Shown here piece by piece: positions 1 to 6,711 of a stretch of 6,711 nucleotides of DNA (position 1 is its first letter; every line of letters starts with the position of its first letter). Source of the DNA: Myxococcota bacterium (GTDB lineage Bacteria; Myxococcota; Polyangia; GCA-2747355; JAKLHH01); the NCBI GenBank assembly GCA_022710245.1, contig JAKLHH010000429.1, positions 1 to 6,711 on the forward strand, read 5' to 3'. The position numbers and the translations under genes were made by a program. The notes beneath the pieces are model-generated. The model was not told where the DNA came from and did not search any database. It saw only the letters and a list, made by a program, of their open reading frames with translations.

Positions 1-871
1 CGGCTCCTGGCCCGCGGCGGTGGAGCGCCTCGAGCAGGTGCCGCCCGAGCGGCGGGGGCGCCGCTGGCTGCAGCTCCTCGGGCGCGCGGCGCAGGGTCTC
101 TGGGAGCAGCTCCCCGCGGAGATCCCCGCGCAGCTCGCGCAGCTGCGGCGCGCGGACGCGCTCCTCGGACGTTACCCGGCGCTGCGTACGCGCGAGCTCC
201 TCGCGATCCGCGCCGCTCGTGGCCTGGCCGCCATCCGCGGCTGCTGCCGGACGGCCCGCTACCGGGGCAGCGCTCAGCGCTGCAGCTTCCCGTCCGACCT
301 GCCCGCCGAGCTGGTCAGCTGCTTCGGCCGCTTCTCGCGGGGGCCTGTCCCCGTCGGCGTGGGGTGTCGCGACCAGCTGATGGCCTACCGGAGCCGGCAC
401 GGGCGCGACTTCCGCTACACGTGCGCGGTGGAGTTCTCGATGCACGACTGCGACGTCGCCGGCGACGAGCTGCTCGGCGGCGACACGGGGAACCTCTCCG
501 TCGCGCTGGGCCTCGCGGAGCTGATGGCGCGGTACCACCGGCCGTCGCGCGCGATCCCCTACCTGAGGACCGCGGTCCGCGCTTCGCCGCTCGAGGCCTG
601 CGACTCGCCCAGCCTCCTCGATGCCGTCGCCGAGGGCTTCCTGGTCCCGTCGCAGGGCCCGGCCGGGCGCCCGTTCGATGGCTACACCGCCGCGGTGCGC
701 GAGGTCGCGTCGGTCTGCTGGACCGGCCTCAGCCACAAGCTGCAGACCCTCCTCACCTCGAAGCAGTATGGCGCCGGGCCGTTCGCCGACTTCTTCCGGA
801 CCAGCTACTGCGCCGTGCTGAGGAGCCAGGCGGGGACTCACGTCGGTGTCTGCGACCAGGTGCCGCGATGA
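1..871 (+). CDS. C-terminal part of a probable membrane-anchored Ser/Thr kinase (cysteine-rich ectodomain), 5' end outside window
   Basis: Reading is open from base 2 to the TGA at 869-871, giving 289 residues. The GTG at 20 is internal, because the upstream codons (Gly-Ser-Trp-Pro) already match the next gene. The protein aligns along its whole visible length with residues 364-652 of that kinase, the part after its membrane span, and has the same length. By eye about two thirds of the first 87 residues are identical; identity is clearly lower afterwards, roughly one third. Ten cysteines align between the two copies, with one extra here at 245-247 in a Cys-Cys pair. The region around bases 510-600 (LAELMARYHRPSRAIPYL) has a TPR-like helix-turn-helix pattern. 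By analogy the missing N-terminus would be a cytoplasmic kinase domain and a membrane span, placing this domain outside the membrane. That is inference; no kinase motif is visible here. I know no named family for this domain. Confidence 0.8.
   Translation, partial: GSWPAAVERLEQVPPERRGRRWLQLLGRAAQGLWEQLPAEIPAQLAQLRRADALLGRYPALRTRELLAIRAARGLAAIRGCCRTARYRGSAQRCSFPSDLPAELVSCFGRFSRGPVPVGVGCRDQLMAYRSRHGRDFRYTCAVEFSMHDCDVAGDELLGGDTGNLSVALGLAELMARYHRPSRAIPYLRTAVRASPLEACDSPSLLDAVAEGFLVPSQGPAGRPFDGYTAAVREVASVCWTGLSHKLQTLLTSKQYGAGPFADFFRTSYCAVLRSQAGTHVGVCDQVPR
2..262 (+). repeat. Diverged direct repeat, copy 1 (paralogous ectodomain start)
   Basis: This segment matches 1957-2217 without gaps at an offset of 1955 bases, with clearly recognisable nucleotide identity and about two thirds amino-acid identity by eye. 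The homology continues to the end of each gene but weakens and needs gaps. It is best explained by tandem duplication of a whole kinase gene or of its sensor part, not by a mobile repeat: there are no terminal inverted repeats and no transposase. Confidence 0.8.
858..871 (+). promoter_or_regulatory. Translational-coupling junction (ATGA) with weak ribosome-binding site
   Basis: The ATG of the downstream kinase (868-870) overlaps the TGA of the upstream gene (869-871). A modest AGGTG at 858-862 lies five bases before the ATG. The weak site together with the overlap suggests that translation of this kinase depends partly on ribosomes finishing the upstream gene. Confidence 0.55.
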
Positions 872-2826
872 CCCTCGAGGGGCGGCTCCTCTCGGGCAGC
901 TACCGGGTCCTGCGCCGGCTGGGCGGCGGCGGGATGGGGGAGGTGTACGAGGCGCGGCACGAGCGGCTGCCGCGGCGCTTCGCCATCAAGACGCTGCAGA
1001 CCGGGCTGGGGGGCGAGCACTACCTCGCGCGCTTCCGGCGCGAGGCGGAGCTGGCGAGCCAGCTCGCACACCCGCACATCCTCGAGGTGCTCGACTACAA
1101 CGTCACCGAGGATGGCACGCCGTACTTCGTCATGCCGCTCCTCGAGGGCGAGGATCTGGGGCAGCGGCTGGAGCGCTGCAAGAGGCTGCCGCTCGTCGAG
1201 GCGGTGCGGATCGTGCGGCAGGTGGGCGCGGCGCTGGCGGCGACGCACGCGCGCGGGGTGGTGCACCGCGACCTCAAGCCGCGGAACGTCTTCCTCGCGC
1301 GCAGCGACGACGGGCAGGAGACGGTGAAGGTGCTCGACTTCGGCGTCTCCAAGTTGCTGGCAGGCGGCGGCGGCGGGCTGACGCGGGAGGGGATGCTGCT
1401 CGGGAGCCCGCGCTACATGGCGCCCGAGCAGGCGCTCGGGCACGTCGAGGTGGACGGGCGGGCGGACCTCTTCGCGCTCGGCGTGATGATCTACGAGATG
1501 CTCGGCGGGGAGGCGGCCTTCTCCGGCGACAGCGAGCTGGAGGTGCTGCACCGGGTGGCCTGCGAGGAGCCCCGGCCGCTCGAGGAGCTGGCGCCCGAGG
1601 TGCCCGAGGCGGTGGTGGCGGTGCTGGCGAGGGCGCTGGCCAAGGAGCGGCGCGCGCGCTACCTCTGCGCCACGGCGCTGGCCCTGGACCTCGCTGCCGC
1701 AGCGGGGCTGCCGCCGCTCGACGGCCCTGCCGAGGGCTATCTCGCGCAGACGCCGGTCATCTCCTCATCCTCGGGAGCGGCCCCCCTCCCCCTCTCGCGC
1801 ACACCACGCGTGGCGCCATCGGCAGGCGGTCTGGTGAGGTCACGTCACCTCTGGCTCGGTCTGCTGGTCGGGGCGCTCCTCACGACGGCGCTGGCGGCCG
1901 TGCTCCTCTGGCGCCCGGGTCGCGAGCTGCGCGAGGCCGCGGCGCTCGCGGCGCGCGGCGCCTGGCCCCAGGCCGTGGAGCGCCTCGAGCGGGTGCCCGT
2001 CGAGCGGCGCGGCGGCCGCTGGCTGCACCTCCTCGAGCGCGCGGCGCAGGAGCTCTGGCAGCAGCTGCCGGCAGGGACCCCTGATCAGCTCACGCGCCTG
2101 CGGAGCGCGGACGCGCTCCTCGCGCGCTACCCCGCGCTGCGCACGCCCGCGCTCCTCTCGGCTCGTGCGGCGCGAGGGCTCCTCGTCCTGCGCGACTGCT
2201 ACCGCAGGGCCCGGTTCGGGAACCCGGCGCGCTGTTTGCCGCCGCCCGGCCTGCCGCCGGAAGTGGCGCGCTGCTTCTTCAGACCGAGCGTGGGCGAGGG
2301 CCCGTGCCCCGCGGTGATCAAGCGTTACACCGCCGCTCACGGCCCGCTACCGCTGGGGACCTGTGAGATCTCCTTCCGGATCACCGACTGCGACGAGTCC
2401 ATGCGCGGCCTCGCCCGCGGTGACAGCGCCCGGGTCTCGCTGCTCCTGGACCTGGCCGAGCTGGTCGCGGCGCAGCGGATGCCGGCCATGGCGCTCCCCC
2501 TGCTCCTGGCCGCCGCGCGCCTCGCGCCGGATCAGGCCTGCGACTGTCGCCACACGCTGGAGGCGGTCGCGACCGCGATGCGCGTCGCGCCTGCCGCGCC
2601 GACCGCAGCCGAGGCGCGCGAGCTCGCGGCGACTTGCTGGTCGGGTCTCCAGGACAGGCTCGTCCTGCGCATGACCGACCTCGCCTTCGGCGCCGGGCCG
2701 GCGGGGCCGAGCTACCGTGCTAACTACTGCGCCGTCTGGAGCAGCCGCAGCACCGGGATGAGCCCGTGGTGCACGGGCGCCGAGCGTGACAACACCGGGG
2801 GCGATCGCGAGGGAGGTGCGAGGTGA
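868..2826 (+). CDS. Membrane-anchored Hanks-type (PknB-like) Ser/Thr protein kinase with cysteine-rich TPR-like ectodomain
   Basis: A 652-residue protein. The start at 868 is chosen because it lies just before the kinase domain and forms an ATGA overlap; the frame is open further upstream but there it overlaps the previous gene. The kinase domain (about 12-275) has every catalytic element: glycine loop LGGGGMGEV (18-26), Lys41, probable helix-C Glu59, HRDLKPRN (133-140, catalytic Asp135), DFG (157-159) and MAPE (184-187). The activation loop carries Ser161, Thr172 and Ser180 as possible phosphosites, and the usual GT before the APE motif is GS. A Ser/Pro/Ala-rich linker (about 291-325) leads to one membrane span (about 328-348). 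The C-terminal ~300 residues should lie outside the membrane. They hold TPR-like helices (about 356-400 and 520-555) and 11 cysteines, ten shared with the upstream protein. The predicted role is ATP-dependent phosphorylation of cytoplasmic proteins in response to an extracytoplasmic signal. Ligand and substrates are unknown. Confidence 0.95.
   Translation: MTLEGRLLSGSYRVLRRLGGGGMGEVYEARHERLPRRFAIKTLQTGLGGEHYLARFRREAELASQLAHPHILEVLDYNVTEDGTPYFVMPLLEGEDLGQRLERCKRLPLVEAVRIVRQVGAALAATHARGVVHRDLKPRNVFLARSDDGQETVKVLDFGVSKLLAGGGGGLTREGMLLGSPRYMAPEQALGHVEVDGRADLFALGVMIYEMLGGEAAFSGDSELEVLHRVACEEPRPLEELAPEVPEAVVAVLARALAKERRARYLCATALALDLAAAAGLPPLDGPAEGYLAQTPVISSSSGAAPLPLSRTPRVAPSAGGLVRSRHLWLGLLVGALLTTALAAVLLWRPGRELREAAALAARGAWPQAVERLERVPVERRGGRWLHLLERAAQELWQQLPAGTPDQLTRLRSADALLARYPALRTPALLSARAARGLLVLRDCYRRARFGNPARCLPPPGLPPEVARCFFRPSVGEGPCPAVIKRYTAAHGPLPLGTCEISFRITDCDESMRGLARGDSARVSLLLDLAELVAAQRMPAMALPLLLAAARLAPDQACDCRHTLEAVATAMRVAPAAPTAAEARELAATCWSGLQDRLVLRMTDLAFGAGPAGPSYRANYCAVWSSRSTGMSPWCTGAERDNTGGDREGGAR
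1957..2217 (+). repeat. Diverged direct repeat, copy 2 (paralogous ectodomain start)
   Basis: Partner of 2-262. It encodes residues 364-450 of the complete kinase, from just after the membrane span to shortly past the first conserved cysteine (Cys444). Reading frames are the same in both copies. Confidence 0.8.
2812..2826 (+). promoter_or_regulatory. Strong Shine-Dalgarno and GTGA stop/start overlap for the third gene
   Basis: GGAGG at 2812-2816 lies six bases before the GTG start at 2823. The TGA of the upstream kinase (2824-2826) overlaps this start by the GTGA arrangement. The site falls inside the codons for the Gly/Arg/Asp-rich C-terminal tail of the upstream kinase, a tail that its paralogue at 1-871 largely lacks. 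This decides the start of the third gene and supports cotranscription. Confidence 0.8.
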
Positions 2827-3989
2827 GCACGCTACTGGCAGCAGGCGAGCTGCTCGGCGAGAGCTACCGGGTCGTGCGCCGGATCGGCGCCGGCGCCGTG
2901 GGCGAGGTCTACGAGGCCGAGCACACGCGGCTCTCGCGCCGGGTGGCGATCAAGCTGCTGCGGGCCGCGCTCCTCGACGAGGCGCACCGGCGCCGCTTTC
3001 GCGAGGAGGCCGAGCTCGCCAGCCGCCTGCAGCACCCGAACCTCGTCGAGGTGCTGGACCTCGATCTCACCGCCGATGGCCGCCCCTACCTGGTGATGCC
3101 GTACCTCGAGGGCGAGGACCTCGCGGCGCGCCTCTCCCGCGGCAGGCTCGACGTGGAGCAGGCGCTCGAGGTCGCCTCGCGGGTCGGCGAGGCGCTCGTC
3201 GCGCTGCGCCGGCAGGGGCTGGTCCACCGCGACGTCAAGCCGGGCAACATCTTCCTCGCGCGCGGCTCGCTGTCCGACGGCGAGGAGGTCAAGCTCCTCG
3301 ACCTCGGGGTCGCCGCCGGCGTCGGGCTGGCAGCGGGACGGCCGGTCGGCACGCCGCGCTACATGGCCCCCGAGCAGGCCGCCGGGGCCGCCGTCGACGG
3401 GCGCACCGATCTCTTCGCGCTCGGGGCGGTGCTCTTCGAGGCGCTCACCGGCCGCGCGGCGTTCACCGGCGAGTCCGACCTGCAGGTCCTGCGCGCCGTG
3501 GCCGAGGACGCGCCGCCGCGGCTGCGCTCCCTCTGTCCGGAGCTCCCCGAGGAGCTCGATCAGATCGTGCGCCGGGCCCTGGCCAAGGCCCCGCACGCAC
3601 GCTACCAGTGCGCGGAGGCGCTGGTGGCCGAGCTCGCCGCCGCCCGCGGCCTCCTCCGGCGTGTGACCGATGACAGAGGGGCGCCGACGGTGAGCGCTCG
3701 GAGTGGCGGCGCGGGGAGCGAGCCGGCGACCGACCCGTCCACCGATGGGACCACGGTCGCCGATCCCGGACCGCGAGCCTCTGGCCGCCCGACCGAGGCC
3801 CGGCGCAGGTCAGGGCTGGTTGGCGCGCTGATCGGTGCGGCGGTGGCGGGCGCGGCGGGCGGCGCGCTGCTGCTCTCGCTGCGCGCCTGCGATCGAGTGA
3901 GCCCCGCGGTGGTGCAGCCGCGGCTCGACGCGGCCCCACGCGGTGATGGCGGAGGGTCTGGAGGCAGGCGCGACGTCGCTCCTCGGTGA
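2823..3989 (+). CDS. Hanks-type (PknB-like) Ser/Thr protein kinase with one C-terminal membrane anchor and no sizeable ectodomain
   Basis: A 388-residue protein starting at GTG 2823, supported by the strong ribosome-binding site and by alignment of its first residues with the preceding kinase. The kinase domain (about 15-272) has glycine loop IGAGAVGEV (21-29), Lys44, probable helix-C Glu62, HRDVKPGN (135-142, catalytic Asp137) and MAPE (181-184). DFG is replaced by DLG (160-162), a substitution tolerated in active kinases. The loop from Leu161 to Gly177 has no Ser, Thr or Tyr, so the first possible phosphosite there is Thr178 in the GT motif. A Ser/Thr/Pro/Gly-rich linker (about 281-328) precedes one membrane span (about 331-352). 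Only about 35 residues follow, Arg/Gly/Pro/Asp-rich, so no sensor domain is visible. It is expected to be an active cytoplasmic kinase tethered to the inner membrane, perhaps working with the two upstream sensor proteins. Substrates are unknown. Confidence 0.93.
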   Translation: MSTLLAAGELLGESYRVVRRIGAGAVGEVYEAEHTRLSRRVAIKLLRAALLDEAHRRRFREEAELASRLQHPNLVEVLDLDLTADGRPYLVMPYLEGEDLAARLSRGRLDVEQALEVASRVGEALVALRRQGLVHRDVKPGNIFLARGSLSDGEEVKLLDLGVAAGVGLAAGRPVGTPRYMAPEQAAGAAVDGRTDLFALGAVLFEALTGRAAFTGESDLQVLRAVAEDAPPRLRSLCPELPEELDQIVRRALAKAPHARYQCAEALVAELAAARGLLRRVTDDRGAPTVSARSGGAGSEPATDPSTDGTTVADPGPRASGRPTEARRRSGLVGALIGAAVAGAAGGALLLSLRACDRVSPAVVQPRLDAAPRGDGGGSGGRRDVAPR

Positions 3990-4063
3990 GCGATGGGTCC
4001 GATGGCCCGTGACGTCCGGCGCGATGGGTGACGTCGGTCCCTCAGGTGGTTCGAGCACCGGCC
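3990..4063. other. Short convergent intergenic region with small direct repeats and a weak hairpin
   Basis: Seventy-four bases separate the stop of the third kinase from the stop of tssM. CGATGG occurs at 3991, 4000 and 4022, and TGACGTC at 4010 and 4029. The self-complementary GACGTC copies at 4011-4016 and 4030-4035 could pair as a six-base stem with a 13-base loop. There is no T-run on either strand, so no classical intrinsic terminator is supported; termination may be Rho-dependent or use the weak stem. Confidence 0.4.
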
Positions 4064-6711
4064 TCAGCGGCAGGAGAGCCGCATCGACGTGAAGAGCATG
4101 TTGAACGTGCGCTCGGGGCGGATCTCCATCGGGACCCGCACCTTGCCACCCTTCAGCGTCCACTCGACGGAGTACCAGCTGCCGCGACGCTGTGACCGGG
4201 TCGCGCGCTGGATCAGCCGCAGCGGCGCCCACTCGCCGGTGAAGCTGATCTGCTCGTCGATCCCGACGCCGCGGACGTGGAGCCGCGAGCGCTTCGCCTC
4301 GCCCCTCCACTCGAAGCTCCACTGCTCCGGCGGACCGTTGTGGTAGATGGACTCCTTGCCCTCGATCTCCAGCGCGACCTCACCCGGCACGCCGAGCCCG
4401 CTCGCCGGGTCGACGATCGCCTGCATCGGCCGCACCTGGAAGCGCAGCTGCGCCGTGTCGCTGCCCTGCGGCATCATCGCCCGCGTGACGCGCCAGGCCT
4501 GGTTGTAGAACCCGACCACGCGGCTGGAGAGCTTCTTGCCTGGCACCACCTTGAAGACGTCGCCCTTGCGCTCGAGGAGGCTGCGCAGGCTCCCCTCGAA
4601 GTGGGTCCAGACGCTGCCCTTGGTGGAGAGGAAGGAAGCGGCGTCCTGCACCGAGGCGTCGTCCGCGCTGCGGGTGAAGGGGAAGCCGTTCAGCCGGTCG
4701 CGCAGCGGCACGCAGACCTCGTTCGTGAAGGCGTCGAGGCTCTGGCCGGCCACCGCCGAGTTGCCGCCCACCTCGGCGCCGATCAGCGGCGCCTCGAGGA
4801 TCGGGCCCACCAGGCGGCGAAGCTCGGCGGGGAGCGTGGCGAGGATGCCGCGGGTCAGCCGCTGCGCGTCCTCGAGCGCCCGGCTGTAGCCGTCGGGCGA
4901 GGCGCCCTGCGGCCCCCTCGGGTTGCGCAGCTTCTTGAACTCGTCGCGCAGCAGCGAGAGCGCGGTCTGGTACTGCTGCAGGCCGGAGGTGCCGATCGGC
5001 TTGCCGTCGGGGCCCAGCTGGCCGCGCACCAGCTCGTGGAGCGGCAGGAAGGTCTTCTCGACGGTGTTGAGGTTCTTCGGCGTCAGCGCGGTGAGGCCGA
5101 GCCGGTCGGCCTTTTGCATCGCCTGCCCGACCTTGGTGGTCTTCAGGAGCTCCTTGCCGATCCGCTTCTGGGTCGGGTCGAGCAGCGGGAGCGTCGTCTG
5201 CTCGGTGATCGACTCGAGCAGCATCGGGATCAGCCCCTTGCCCTCGGTGAGCTTCTCCAGCGCCTGCTCCTGCTCCTGCCCGCTGTCGCCCAGCTTCACC
5301 TCGAGGTTCTGGAGGAACTTCTTCCAGTTCTCGACGTAGGCCCCGAAGAACTCCTCGCGGGTCTGGTCCGCCTCGGCGAGGTTGCCGGAGTCGCCGAGCA
5401 CCCAGGGCTCGAGCCGGCTGCCGCCCGTCAGCTGCGCCGCGAGGCGCGCCTGCACCTTGCCGTTCCAGGCCTCGCGGGTGAAGGGGCCGGGCACCTCGTA
5501 GCCCCCGCTGATCACGGACTGGAAGGTGCCCTTGAGGGCGCGGAGCAGCGTGAAGCTCGGGTACTTGCCCTTCAGATCGTCGATGATCCGCTTGATCCCC
5601 GTGCCGCGCGTGCGCAGCGCGACGCGCACCTTGCTGACCAGGTCGCGGTCGCGCTCCGGCCAGCTGGCCTTGCCGGCCTTGAGCAGCCGCAGGTAGCGCC
5701 CCGCGATGCCGGCGAGGAGGTCGCGCTCGCTCGACACCTCGTAGTGCAGCTGCTTGCCCCACTGTCCGAGGAGGATCGGCGTGGCGAACTCGAGGTCGAG
5801 GCGGGCTGGCTCTGTGACCATGAGGTAGGTCTTCAGCACCTCGAAGTCGGTGCTCGCCGAGCCGGCGCCGGTGGTCGGGTTGGCGATGTCGGTGAGCGTC
5901 GCCACCAGCTCGCGGTCGGCGTAGGCGACGAAGGCCTGCCGCGCCCGCTTGATGTAGATCCGCTGCACGTCCTCGAAGATGCGCTCGCCCTGGTAGTAGC
6001 CGAGCCCGAGCCACCAGGGCACGCCCTCGTGGGCGTAGCGGGCGAGGGTCTCCAGCGTGACGCCGAGGCGCTCGAGGGAGCGCAGGCCCTTGGTGACGTG
6101 CCGCGGGTCCTCGGGCGTGGTGATGCGCGAGCTCCGCGCCACCTCGGCGGCGTAGGTGGTCAGCTTGCGGTTGTTGCTGTAGCTGATCCCCGAGAGCGCG
6201 AGGAGGCCCGCGGAGATCAGCACCGAGGCGGCGATCGCCACCAGGCCGAGGCGCTTGCGGCGCGAGCGGGAGAGCGCGCTCGAGCCGGCGAGGTTCTGGT
6301 CAGGGAAGATGATCTCGGTGAAGACGTTGCGCAGGAAGTAGCTCTTCTTCTCCGCGCGCTGGTCGAAGCCCTGCGAGGCGAGCTCGCGGAGGCCGAGCGC
6401 CTTGCTCATCTCCGCCATCACCTTGTCGACGGGGCGCCCCTCCTGCGTGCCGCTGCAGAAGTAGAGGCCGCGCATGCGCGGCGTCTCCAGGTAAGGGTTC
6501 GTGACCATCAGCGCGCTGACGAAGGCGGTGAGCGAGTCGCGGGCCGCCGCGAGCTGCAGCGGGAACTGGTAGACCTCGCCGCGCTGCTGCGACTTGGCGC
6601 TGGCCAGGCGCGAGAGGGAGCGCTCGCGCAGTCGGTTGGTCAGGAGCTCGAACTCCTCGCGGAAGAGCTCCTCCACGTTGGCCTGCGCCTCGGTGAGCGG
6701 CACCGTGAAGC
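4064..6711 (-). CDS. tssM: Type VI secretion membrane-complex protein TssM (IcmF/VasK), C-terminal part; N-terminus outside window
   Basis: The frame is open from the right edge to the TGA at 4066-4064, giving about 881 residues. The GTG at 6703-6701 is internal: Phe-Thr codons precede it and TssM proteins are usually over 1,100 residues. Counting from that GTG, family hallmarks include YQFPLQ (45-50), RGLYFCSGTQEG (78-89) and SYFLRNVFTEIIFPDQNLAG (121-140). A basic stretch and one hydrophobic span follow (about 152-174, bases 6182-6250). This matches the third membrane span of TssM, leaving about 700 residues in the periplasm. The helical middle and the beta-rich end (EWAPLRLIQRA near 810-820) fit the IcmF-related and IcmF C-terminal domains. 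TssM joins TssL and TssJ in the envelope complex that docks the baseplate and contractile tail. The missing N-terminus should carry the membrane hairpin and GTPase-like domain. No frameshift or internal stop is seen. Other type VI genes probably lie beyond the right edge. Confidence 0.95.
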   Translation of the reverse strand, partial: FTVPLTEAQANVEELFREEFELLTNRLRERSLSRLASAKSQQRGEVYQFPLQLAAARDSLTAFVSALMVTNPYLETPRMRGLYFCSGTQEGRPVDKVMAEMSKALGLRELASQGFDQRAEKKSYFLRNVFTEIIFPDQNLAGSSALSRSRRKRLGLVAIAASVLISAGLLALSGISYSNNRKLTTYAAEVARSSRITTPEDPRHVTKGLRSLERLGVTLETLARYAHEGVPWWLGLGYYQGERIFEDVQRIYIKRARQAFVAYADRELVATLTDIANPTTGAGSASTDFEVLKTYLMVTEPARLDLEFATPILLGQWGKQLHYEVSSERDLLAGIAGRYLRLLKAGKASWPERDRDLVSKVRVALRTRGTGIKRIIDDLKGKYPSFTLLRALKGTFQSVISGGYEVPGPFTREAWNGKVQARLAAQLTGGSRLEPWVLGDSGNLAEADQTREEFFGAYVENWKKFLQNLEVKLGDSGQEQEQALEKLTEGKGLIPMLLESITEQTTLPLLDPTQKRIGKELLKTTKVGQAMQKADRLGLTALTPKNLNTVEKTFLPLHELVRGQLGPDGKPIGTSGLQQYQTALSLLRDEFKKLRNPRGPQGASPDGYSRALEDAQRLTRGILATLPAELRRLVGPILEAPLIGAEVGGNSAVAGQSLDAFTNEVCVPLRDRLNGFPFTRSADDASVQDAASFLSTKGSVWTHFEGSLRSLLERKGDVFKVVPGKKLSSRVVGFYNQAWRVTRAMMPQGSDTAQLRFQVRPMQAIVDPASGLGVPGEVALEIEGKESIYHNGPPEQWSFEWRGEAKRSRLHVRGVGIDEQISFTGEWAPLRLIQRATRSQRRGSWYSVEWTLKGGKVRVPMEIRPERTFNMLFTSMRLSCR

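Noticed and set aside
20..22. GTG as the start of the first gene
   Set aside because: The frame is open upstream to base 2 and those codons align with the paralogous kinase, so this is an internal valine of a gene cut by the window edge.
364..867. Upstream extension of the second gene's frame back to the ATG-like position at 364
   Set aside because: It overlaps the supported upstream gene in another frame and encodes Arg/Pro/Ala-rich shadow sequence; kinase homology begins just after 868.
846..2084. Long + strand open frame inside the second kinase gene
   Set aside because: Its translation is Arg/Ala/Gly-rich without recognisable motifs, a typical shadow of a high-GC gene, and it overlaps a complete kinase.
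4011..4035. Intrinsic transcription terminator
   Set aside because: Only a six-base stem with a long loop and no following T-run on either strand, so it is described as a weak hairpin only.
4045..4059. GGTTCGAG-containing segment resembling a tRNA T-arm
   Set aside because: The flanking bases do not form the five-pair T stem around the TTCGANN loop and no acceptor or anticodon arm is present.
4380..6014. Long - strand open frame inside tssM in another frame
   Set aside because: Low-complexity Arg/Ala/Pro-rich translation and full overlap with the clear TssM frame.
6701..6703. GTG as a true start making a short TssM
   Set aside because: Phe-Thr codons precede it in frame to the window edge, the family is much longer, and the conserved N-terminal region is expected beyond the edge.

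Overview
This is a high-GC window (about 70% G+C by eye) in which every real gene has a strong G/C bias at third codon positions. It holds the end of one gene and two complete genes on the + strand, all apparently in one operon, and the 3' part of a convergent gene on the - strand. Membrane-anchored Hanks-type Ser/Thr kinases in tandem beside a type VI secretion gene, at this GC, suggest a myxobacterium-like member of Myxococcota. That placement is inference from gene content and base composition; there is no rRNA or marker gene here.

Left part, + strand. Bases 1-871 are the 3' end of a gene whose start lies outside the window. What is visible is an extracytoplasmic-type, cysteine-rich domain. 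Its stop overlaps the start of a complete membrane-anchored kinase (868-2826) in an ATGA junction. That kinase's ectodomain is a diverged copy of the same domain. Its stop overlaps the start of a second complete kinase (2823-3989) in a GTGA junction. The second kinase keeps the kinase domain and one membrane anchor but has almost no ectodomain. The three are very probably cotranscribed and translationally coupled.

Right part, - strand. Bases 4064-6711 encode the C-terminal part of TssM (IcmF/VasK), the inner-membrane protein of the type VI secretion membrane complex. Its third membrane span and the whole periplasmic portion are visible; the N-terminal membrane hairpin and GTPase-like domain lie beyond the right edge. 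The kinase operon and tssM converge with only 74 bases between them.

Working model. The first two proteins sense something outside the cytoplasmic membrane through a disulfide-stabilised, TPR-like domain with ten shared cysteines. The third kinase may act as a partner or downstream kinase. Proximity to tssM makes the type VI apparatus a plausible target, by analogy with PpkA control of type VI secretion in other bacteria. The target is inferred; the domain architectures are visible in the sequence.
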